6,286 bases of DNA from an uncultured Bacillota bacterium (GTDB taxonomy: Bacteria; Bacillota_I; Bacilli_A; Erysipelotrichales; Erysipelotrichaceae). Shown here in pieces: positions 1-4,942 of this stretch. The notes under the pieces were generated by a model. That model ran no database searches and was not told the DNA's origin. It was given only the letters and a program-made list of their open reading frames with translations. How positions within the stretch are numbered: position 1 is the first letter of the stretch; each line of letters opens with the position of its first letter. The stretch is from assembly GCA_946619805.1 (NCBI GenBank), contig CAMOMM010000062.1:1-6286 (forward strand). The letters are read 5' to 3'. Both the position numbers and the translations under genes were made by a program.

Positions 1-288
1 CGCGGCCGTACGCTCAACGATGCCATAGTCATTCTGGACGAAGCTCAGAATACCACCAGCATGCAGATGAAGATGTTTCTGACCAGAATGGGCTTTAACT
101 CCCGCATGATAATCACCGGTGATGTAACGCAGATCGATCTGCCATCCCACAAGTCTTCCGGCCTGAAGAAAGCCATACAGATAGTAAAGGGAATCGAAGA
201 GATCGCCGTTGTGGAAATGCACAGGGAAGATGTGGTAAGACATCCGGTCGTACAGAAGATAATTGAGGCCTACGAGGCTGAGGAATAA
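1..288 (+). CDS. phoH: PhoH family ATPase, C-terminal part (5' end outside window)
   Basis: The reading frame is open from the first base and ends at TAA 286-288, giving 95 residues, so the N-terminal half with the Walker A loop lies upstream of the window. The visible part opens with RGRTLNDA and carries the Walker B motif ILDEAQNTT (residues 11-19, acidic pair D13/E14). It then has the GDVTQIDLP motif (residues 40-48) and ends with the family-typical [15 protein letters not shown]. PhoH proteins are cytoplasmic P-loop ATPases related to helicase cores. In many bacteria they are encoded next to ybeY and are thought to act with it in RNA or ribosome metabolism, though the exact reaction is not settled. 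Here phoH is followed by a small C39-like gene and then ybeY. The identification is very secure; the start and full length cannot be seen. Confidence 0.96.
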   Translation, partial: RGRTLNDAIVILDEAQNTTSMQMKMFLTRMGFNSRMIITGDVTQIDLPSHKSSGLKKAIQIVKGIEEIAVVEMHREDVVRHPVVQKIIEAYEAEE

Positions 289-290
289 AG

Positions 291-347
291 ACATAACACC
301 GCAATTAAGTATCAGAGGACTCCGATATGAACTGCGGTGTTTTATGT
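291..347 (+). promoter_or_regulatory. Inverted repeat enclosing the RBS and start of the C39-like gene; possible phoH terminator or attenuator
   Basis: AACACCGCA (295-303) is perfectly complementary to TGCGGTGTT (333-341). After a 2-nt bulge (342-343), ACAT (291-294) pairs with ATGT (344-347), making a 13-bp stem in all. The enclosed 29 nt (304-332) contain AGAGGA and the ATG at 327, plus a possible inner TATC (310-313) / GATA (324-327) pairing. The right arm runs into TTTT. This could be an imperfect intrinsic terminator after phoH, although the loop is long and the T-run short, or an RNA structure that limits access to the start of the next gene. The pairing is seen directly; its function is inferred. 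Confidence 0.5.
314..319 (+). promoter_or_regulatory. Ribosome-binding site for the C39-like gene
   Basis: AGAGGA lies 7 nt before the ATG at 327. It is the only good Shine-Dalgarno-like sequence in the gap and supports that ATG as the start. In-frame extension upstream is blocked by TAA at 306-308, with no ATG, GTG or TTG in between. The site lies in the loop of the surrounding inverted repeat. Confidence 0.55.
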
Positions 348-686
348 GTGTGCGAATATCTGAGACTAAACGGCTTTGACCCTGAGAAAATCAGGCGGCA
401 GTTAACGGAAAGAGTATGTGTGCGGGGACTGTCCATTCAGGACATCATTAAGGTAATGGGTGATAACGGTTTTACCTGTGAAGCCTTTTATGACCGCAGG
501 GTCTGTGAGAATTATCCCTATATAATGTATGATGCTGTTTACAGGCACTATTATCTGGTGATATCATCTGACGGCACATATGTTTACATGTATGATTCCC
601 GCCTGGGATATTTCAGGGTCAGACGTTGGTTTTTTCGTCTATTTTGGCGTAAATATTATGTGTCTGTCAGAAACAGTGTGATATAA
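327..686 (+). CDS. Small stand-alone peptidase C39-like protein, N-terminally short
   Basis: This 119-residue protein resembles the C39 cysteine-peptidase domain that removes double-glycine leaders in bacteriocin ABC exporters. It starts M-N-C-G with Cys3 as candidate nucleophile, followed by a helix (VLCVCEYLRLNGF). Next come RGLSIQDIIKVMGDNGF (33-49, matching the family's GLSLYDL...GF pattern), YPYIM, and then H74 in RHYYLVIS and D90 in MYDSRLG. The His-to-Asp distance of 16 equals that recalled for ComA (His96/Asp112). W107 fits the Trp near the domain end. There is no ABC transporter, signal peptide or clear membrane segment. It is rich in Tyr (14), Arg (15) and Cys (6). The N-terminal segment with the oxyanion-hole Gln, six residues before the Cys in ComA, is absent from the start at 327, so activity is uncertain. 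It sits between phoH and ybeY, where many Bacillota carry the HD-domain gene pgpH. The substrate is unknown and no leader-peptide gene is visible. The fold call is moderately sure; the function is unknown. Confidence 0.72.
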   Translation: MNCGVLCVCEYLRLNGFDPEKIRRQLTERVCVRGLSIQDIIKVMGDNGFTCEAFYDRRVCENYPYIMYDAVYRHYYLVISSDGTYVYMYDSRLGYFRVRRWFFRLFWRKYYVSVRNSVI

Positions 687-687
687 T
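679..687 (+). promoter_or_regulatory. Candidate extended -10 promoter for the ybeY-dnaG operon
   Basis: TGATATAAT matches the extended -10 consensus TGnTATAAT exactly. No convincing -35 hexamer is present 16-18 nt upstream, which is tolerable for extended -10 promoters. Transcription would start near 693-695, just before the AAGGAG ribosome-binding site (696-701) of ybeY, leaving a leader of only about 15 nt. The element overlaps the last codons and stop of the C39-like gene. The motif is seen directly; activity is inferred. Confidence 0.5.
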
Positions 688-709
688 AAACACACAAGGA
701 GTTTTTACT

Positions 710-1174
710 ATGGCTTTAAATGTTTATAACCAGACTTCCGAGAGAGGATTCAGCAAATACCGCAGCTATTTCAGCCGGATTTTCCGCAATGCCAAAAAGC
801 ATGTTGATCTTAAGAGGGGGACGGTTGTAAGTGTCATTTTCGTCAATGATGAGCAGATCCATCAGATCAACAGGGATTACCGCAATGTGGACAGACCTAC
901 TGATGTCATTTCCTTTGCCTTAAGGGATGATGACAGCGAAGGGGACTATGTGGAAGAGGAACTGGGCGACATCTTCATCAACATCGATGCGGCCAGACGC
1001 CAGGCTGTTGACTACGGTCATTCCCTGAAAAGAGAGATCTGTTTCCTGTTTACCCACGGATTACTGCATCTGTGCGGGTATGATCACATGACCAAGGAAG
1101 ATGAAGCCGAAATGATTGCACTCCAGAAAAAGATTCTGGATGAACTGGTAAGTCAGGATGATAAAGAAGATTAA
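710..1174 (+). CDS. ybeY: Endoribonuclease YbeY (16S rRNA maturation)
   Basis: YbeY is a cytoplasmic zinc-dependent single-strand endoribonuclease involved in 16S rRNA 3'-end maturation and ribosome quality control. The 154-residue length is usual for the family. The signature zinc motif H116-GLL-H120-LCGYD-H126 is complete. It is preceded by the conserved DRPTDVISFAL (61-71) and ELGDIFIN (84-91) segments. The start at 710 is supported by AAGGAG at 696-701 (8-nt spacing) and an N-terminus of normal length. A candidate extended -10 promoter lies directly upstream. Its last 17 nt overlap the start of dgkA. Finding it in one cluster with era and phoH fits a shared role in small-subunit maturation. 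The identification is very secure. Confidence 0.96.
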   Translation: MALNVYNQTSERGFSKYRSYFSRIFRNAKKHVDLKRGTVVSVIFVNDEQIHQINRDYRNVDRPTDVISFALRDDDSEGDYVEEELGDIFINIDAARRQAVDYGHSLKREICFLFTHGLLHLCGYDHMTKEDEAEMIALQKKILDELVSQDDKED

Positions 1175-1520
1175 AGACAAATTCAGATATGCCTGGCACG
1201 GATTAGTCCATGGCATCAAGTACGACTCCAGCATCAAGATACAGTTCATCTGTACCCTGATAGCTATCATTGTGAGTCTGCTGTTCAGGTTCACACCGGA
1301 GGAACTGGCGATAGTGCTGCTGTTCTGCGGGCTGATCCTGGGTCTGGAGTATACCAACTCCAGCATTGAGAGGATCATGAATCTGGAGGAGCCGGAAATA
1401 TCACGCGCCGTCAAGCACATCAAGGACATGGCAGCGGCTGGAGTTCTGATAGCTTCGGTTTTTGCCCTGTTTGTGGGAATAATGTTCATAGTAAGACATA
1501 TATTGGGAGGTTTACTGTAA
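1158..1520 (+). CDS. dgkA: Diacylglycerol/undecaprenol kinase family membrane protein
   Basis: This is a small integral membrane kinase of 120 residues. In Gram-positive bacteria this family mainly phosphorylates undecaprenol, feeding the lipid carrier for cell-wall synthesis. Three hydrophobic segments are visible at about 28-43, 47-63 and 92-113. The catalytic signature is present: E64-YT-N67-SSI-E71, then K89-D90 in HIKDMAAAGVL. These match E. coli E69, N72, E76, K94 and D95 with the same spacing. Some family-conserved positions differ: D23 stands where E. coli has metal-binding E28, and N75 stands where an Asp usually follows the IE motif. The ATG at 1158 lies inside the end of ybeY with only a poor Shine-Dalgarno sequence, so translation is probably coupled to ybeY. 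The stop overlaps the cdd start as TAATG. The family is secure; the preferred lipid is inferred. Confidence 0.92.
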   Translation: MIKKIKDKFRYAWHGLVHGIKYDSSIKIQFICTLIAIIVSLLFRFTPEELAIVLLFCGLILGLEYTNSSIERIMNLEEPEISRAVKHIKDMAAAGVLIASVFALFVGIMFIVRHILGGLL

Positions 1521-1918
1521 TGGAAGATAAGGAAATACTGGAACTGGCTTTCAAGGCCATGAAGAATGCTTATGCACCTTACTCCAATTTCCATGTTGGA
1601 GCCTGTGTAGCCTGTAAGGACGGGAATTACTTCTTGGGCGCCAACATCGAAAACGCATCATACGGTGCTACCAACTGCGGCGAAAGAAGCGCTGTTTTTG
1701 CGGCTTACTCCAACGGATACCGCAAGGATGACATCGAAAAGCTGGCGATAGTCTGTGACGGTCACAGGATCGCGGCACCATGCGGCATCTGCCGTCAGGT
1801 CTTAAGTGAACTGCTGAATCCTGATACACCGATAGTACTTTCCGACGGTGACCAGATCCTGGTCACCAACATGAAGGAACTGCTTCCGTTAACATTCGGA
1901 CCTGAGGATCTGGCATAA
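1520..1918 (+). CDS. cdd: Cytidine deaminase
   Basis: This enzyme hydrolytically deaminates cytidine and deoxycytidine to uridine and deoxyuridine in pyrimidine salvage. The 132-residue length is that of the homotetrameric, B. subtilis-type enzyme. Zinc ligands are C53, C88 and C91: C53-G-E55 holds the catalytic Glu55, and PC88GIC91 is the PCxxC motif. The nucleoside-binding segment NIENAS (42-47) and the YSNFHVGA region (21-28) are intact. The first zinc motif reads CGER rather than the more common CAER, a mild change next to the catalytic Glu. GGGAGG at 1505-1510 is a strong ribosome-binding site 9 nt before the start. The gene overlaps dgkA and era by one base at each end (TAATG), so all three are probably co-translated. 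The identification is very secure. Confidence 0.96.
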   Translation: MEDKEILELAFKAMKNAYAPYSNFHVGACVACKDGNYFLGANIENASYGATNCGERSAVFAAYSNGYRKDDIEKLAIVCDGHRIAAPCGICRQVLSELLNPDTPIVLSDGDQILVTNMKELLPLTFGPEDLA

Positions 1919-2814
1919 TGGCATTCAAGGCAGGATTTGTTGCCCTGATAGGCAAGCCTAATACCGGCAAAAGCACCTTGCTGAATGCTCTGCTCTCCCA
2001 GAAGGTCGCCATTACCACTCCGAAACCGCAGACTACCAGAGACAACATCAGAGGCATTCTTACCACTGATGATGCCCAGATCATATTTGTTGATACCCCG
2101 GGCATTCACAAGTCCAAAGGCAAGCTGGATGCTGCCATGGTAAAAAGAGCGTATGATGCGGTCAGTGATGTTGATGTGATCCTGCTGCTGGTTGATGTTT
2201 CCAAGCCATGGAACAGAGGTGATGAGATCATCTTTGATTCCATCAAGGATATCAAGAAGCCGAAGTTTCTGGTCATCAACAAGGTCGACAAGGTGACCAA
2301 GAAGGATCTGCTGGAATATCTGGAAAATCTCAATCAGGATGATTTTGATGAAATCGTTCCTTTGTCAGCGTTGAAAAACAAAAACACTCAGGAACTGGTT
2401 GAGACGATAAAGAAGTATCTGCCGGAAGACGTGCAGTACTACCCTGACGACATGGTCTCAGACTATCCGGAGAGCTTCCTGTTCTCTGAAATCGTCAGGG
2501 AGAAAATACTCCTTAACACCGATGAGGAAGTACCGCATTCCATTGCGGTGCAGACAGAAGAGATCACCCGCAAGCCGAATGTGGTCTATGTCAGAGTAGC
2601 CATCGTGGTGGAAAAGCCTTCTCAGAAGGCCATCATCATCGGCAGATCGGGATCAATGATCAAGAAGATCTCCACCAGTGCCCGTGAAGAACTGGAGGAA
2701 AGACTGGGCTCCAAGGTTTATCTGGAGACCTTCGTAAGAGTAGAGCCAGACTGGCGCAACAGGGTAAGCCAGCTGCAGCAGTTCGGCTATCTGGACAGTA
2801 AGAAAGATGAATGA
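1918..2814 (+). CDS. era: GTPase Era (30S ribosome assembly)
   Basis: Era is an essential GTPase that binds the 3' end of 16S rRNA during small-subunit assembly and couples ribosome maturation to growth. The 298-residue length is normal. G-domain motifs are G1 GKPNTGKST (12-20), a switch I region with PQTTRDNIRGI, G3 DTPG (59-62), G4 NKVD (121-124) and G5 SAL (150-152). The C-terminal KH RNA-binding domain has IIIGRSGSMIKKI (239-251, GxxG at 242-245) followed by VYLETFVRVEPDWR. GAGGAT at 1904-1909, 8 nt before the ATG, serves as ribosome-binding site inside the end of cdd. The 3' end overlaps recO by 8 nt. The neighbouring ybeY acts on the same end of 16S rRNA. The identification is very secure. 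Confidence 0.98.
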   Translation: MAFKAGFVALIGKPNTGKSTLLNALLSQKVAITTPKPQTTRDNIRGILTTDDAQIIFVDTPGIHKSKGKLDAAMVKRAYDAVSDVDVILLLVDVSKPWNRGDEIIFDSIKDIKKPKFLVINKVDKVTKKDLLEYLENLNQDDFDEIVPLSALKNKNTQELVETIKKYLPEDVQYYPDDMVSDYPESFLFSEIVREKILLNTDEEVPHSIAVQTEEITRKPNVVYVRVAIVVEKPSQKAIIIGRSGSMIKKISTSAREELEERLGSKVYLETFVRVEPDWRNRVSQLQQFGYLDSKKDE

Positions 2815-3529
2815 GATTTTAACGGGTTATGTCATTAAGACGACAGATGTAAAGGACAATGACGTGATACTGAACATCTACACCAGGGAGTTCGGGATCA
2901 TGGCCCTTTATGCCCGCGGAATAAAGAAATCCACCAGTAAGAATGCCTATGCCTGTCAGCTGTTTGACTACAGTGAATTCATGTGTGATGTCAATCAGAT
3001 GAAGTCAATGCAGCTGTTAAAGTCAGCAACTCTGAAAAAGGAGTTCATGGGAATACGCAGTGACTATGACCGTCTGGCCCTGGCCAGTGTGGTGGTGGAG
3101 CTGGCAGGAAGTCTGCCTGATGATAACATCTATGATCTGCTGGAGGTGACTCTGGAAAATCTGGACCGTCATCCTCAGCCTTATCTGATCTTCAACCTGT
3201 TTGTGGTCAGATATCTGGATGTTCTGGGCATTGCTCCGGAAGTGGACGGCTGCGTGCTGTGTGGCAATACTTCCGGCATTGAGACCATTTCCATTCTGGA
3301 TGGGGGATTTCTGTGTCATGGCTGCAACAGAGGGCAGCATCTTAAACCTCTGGATGTGAACTTTTTGAAGAAGTTCAGATTGATAAACAAAGCATCGTTT
3401 GAGGTGCTGGATAAATTACAGGGCTTGGACCTGAATGATTATCAGCTGTCTGCCGTACTGATGGAGTTTCTGATCACTCACAGCGGTCTTAACGTCATCA
3501 GCTGGCGCAGTGTTGCCGGCAGCCACTGA
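2807..3529 (+). CDS. recO: DNA repair protein RecO
   Basis: RecO works with RecR and RecF to load RecA onto SSB-coated single-stranded DNA and can anneal complementary strands. The 240-residue length fits the family. The N-terminal OB-fold is visible as ILTGYVIKTTDVKDNDVIL...FGIMALYARGIKKS (residues 4-42), followed by a helical region. A four-Cys zinc module is complete: C149-VL-C152 and C170-HG-C173, in the arrangement seen in Gram-positive and Deinococcus RecO. The ATG at 2807 lies within the end of era (8-nt overlap) and has only a weak purine-rich upstream sequence (AAGAAAG), so translation probably depends on ribosomes finishing era. The stop is TGA at 3527-3529, followed 13 nt later by the next gene. 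The identification is secure. Confidence 0.94.
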   Translation: MNEILTGYVIKTTDVKDNDVILNIYTREFGIMALYARGIKKSTSKNAYACQLFDYSEFMCDVNQMKSMQLLKSATLKKEFMGIRSDYDRLALASVVVELAGSLPDDNIYDLLEVTLENLDRHPQPYLIFNLFVVRYLDVLGIAPEVDGCVLCGNTSGIETISILDGGFLCHGCNRGQHLKPLDVNFLKKFRLINKASFEVLDKLQGLDLNDYQLSAVLMEFLITHSGLNVISWRSVAGSH

Positions 3530-3542
3530 TTAGGGAGGAAAT

Positions 3543-4934
3543 ATGAAAGAGTTTACTTTTGAACAGATCGTTACACATCTTAAGACATCCGGCTATGTTT
3601 TCCAGGGTTCGGAAATCTACGGCGGTCTGTCTAACACCTGGGACTTCGGTCCTCTGGGTGCCAGTCTTAAGAAGAACATAAAGCTTGCCTGGTGGAAGAA
3701 GTTCATCCAGGAAGACCTCAACAATGTCGGCATTCAGTCCGCCATTCTGATGAATCCGGAAGTATGGGTAGCTACCGGACACTTAGCCAATTTCTCTGAC
3801 CCGCTGATCGACTGCAAGCACTGCAAGACCAGATACCGTGCTGACCAGCTCATTGAACAGGTCACCAACGGTGAAGTCAATGTCGAGGAAATGAAGGATG
3901 ACGACATGGTCAGATACATCAGGGAACACAATGTGGCCTGCCCGAAGTGCGGTGCTCATGACTTTACCGACATCAGAAAGTTCAACCTGATGTTCAAGAC
4001 TTTCCAGGGTGTCGTGGAAGACGCTACCAGCGCTGTTTACCTGCGCCCGGAAACTGCTCAGGGCATGTTCGTAAACTTCAAGAACGTCCAGAGATCAATG
4101 CGTAAGAAACTGCCGTTTGGCATCGGTCAGATCGGCAAGAGCTTCCGTAACGAGATCACTCCAGGTAACTTCATTTTCCGTACCAGAGAGTTTGAACAGA
4201 TGGAAATGGAATTCTTCTGCAAGCCGGGAGATGACGATTACTGGTATCCATACTGGCGCAAGTTCTGCATGGACTGGCTGTTAAAACTGGGACTGAATGA
4301 AGAAAAGCTGAGATTAAGAGAGCATACCCCGCAGGAACTGGCTTTCTATTCCAAGGGTACCGCTGACATCGAATACAACTTCCCAACTATTTCCTGGGGA
4401 GAATTATGGGGCATCGCCGACAGAACCGACTATGACCTCAAGCGTCACATGGATCACAGCAAGCAGGATCTGCAGTATCTTGATCCGTATACCAATGAAA
4501 AATACGTGCCGTACTGCGTTGAACCGGCAGTAGGTGTTGAAAGACTGTTTCTGGCCTTTGTCTGTGACGCCTATGACGAAGAGACACTTACCAGAGCAGA
4601 CGGCAAGGAAGACACCAGGATCGTCATGCATCTGCATCCGGCTCTGGCACCTATCAAGGCAGCTGTTCTGCCGTTAACCAAAAATGAAACCGAAAAGGCC
4701 AGGGAAGTATATGCCCAGGTCGTTAAGTACTTCGATGCAACCTATGATGAATCAGGAAACATCGGTAAGAGATACCGCCGTCAGGATGCCATTGGAACAC
4801 CGTTCTGCATCACCATTGACAGCGATACCGCCAATGACGGTGCAGTTACTGTCAGATACCGCGATTCCATGGCTCAGGAAAGAGTCAGAATCGAGGATCT
4901 GAAGGACTTCATCGGAAAGCAGATCGAATTCTAG
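3543..4934 (+). CDS. glyS: Glycyl-tRNA synthetase, single-chain (alpha2) type
   Basis: This cytoplasmic class II aminoacyl-tRNA synthetase charges tRNA-Gly with glycine. The 463-residue single chain is the homodimeric, eukaryote/Thermus/Staphylococcus-like form, not the two-subunit GlyQ/GlyS enzyme. Visible features are the N-terminal [22 protein letters not shown] (18-39), a four-Cys zinc site C91-KH-C94 and C133-PK-C136, and [10 protein letters not shown] (167-176). Motif 2 is FRNEITP with R202-N-E and [11 protein letters not shown]. Motif 3 is GVERLFLAF (331-339). The C-terminal anticodon-binding domain starts at about 365 ([14 protein letters not shown]) and includes [26 protein letters not shown] at 3532-3540 is a strong ribosome-binding site. 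The gap to recO is 13 nt, so there is no room for a separate T-box leader immediately upstream. The identification is very secure. Confidence 0.97.
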   Translation: MKEFTFEQIVTHLKTSGYVFQGSEIYGGLSNTWDFGPLGASLKKNIKLAWWKKFIQEDLNNVGIQSAILMNPEVWVATGHLANFSDPLIDCKHCKTRYRADQLIEQVTNGEVNVEEMKDDDMVRYIREHNVACPKCGAHDFTDIRKFNLMFKTFQGVVEDATSAVYLRPETAQGMFVNFKNVQRSMRKKLPFGIGQIGKSFRNEITPGNFIFRTREFEQMEMEFFCKPGDDDYWYPYWRKFCMDWLLKLGLNEEKLRLREHTPQELAFYSKGTADIEYNFPTISWGELWGIADRTDYDLKRHMDHSKQDLQYLDPYTNEKYVPYCVEPAVGVERLFLAFVCDAYDEETLTRADGKEDTRIVMHLHPALAPIKAAVLPLTKNETEKAREVYAQVVKYFDATYDESGNIGKRYRRQDAIGTPFCITIDSDTANDGAVTVRYRDSMAQERVRIEDLKDFIGKQIEF

Positions 4935-4942
4935 GAGATTAA

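Noticed and set aside
521..526. TATAAT inside the C39-like gene, as a possible promoter
   Set aside because: It has no extended TG element, no acceptable -35 sequence at 16-18 nt, and lies mid-gene where it encodes Tyr-Ile-Met; much weaker than the element at 679-687.
1061..1594. 177-codon open frame on the minus strand across ybeY, dgkA and cdd
   Set aside because: It lies antisense to three securely identified genes, has no recognisable motif and no plausible own context; it is a shadow of the coding strand.
3507..3527. Short inverted repeat CAGTG/CACTG with TGCCGGCA at the end of recO, as a possible terminator
   Set aside because: The stem is only 5 bp, has no T-run, and lies within coding sequence directly before a strong ribosome-binding site for the next gene.
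3530..3542. T-box or other glycine-responsive leader before the glycyl-tRNA synthetase gene
   Set aside because: Only 13 nt separate it from recO, enough for a ribosome-binding site but not for a T-box.
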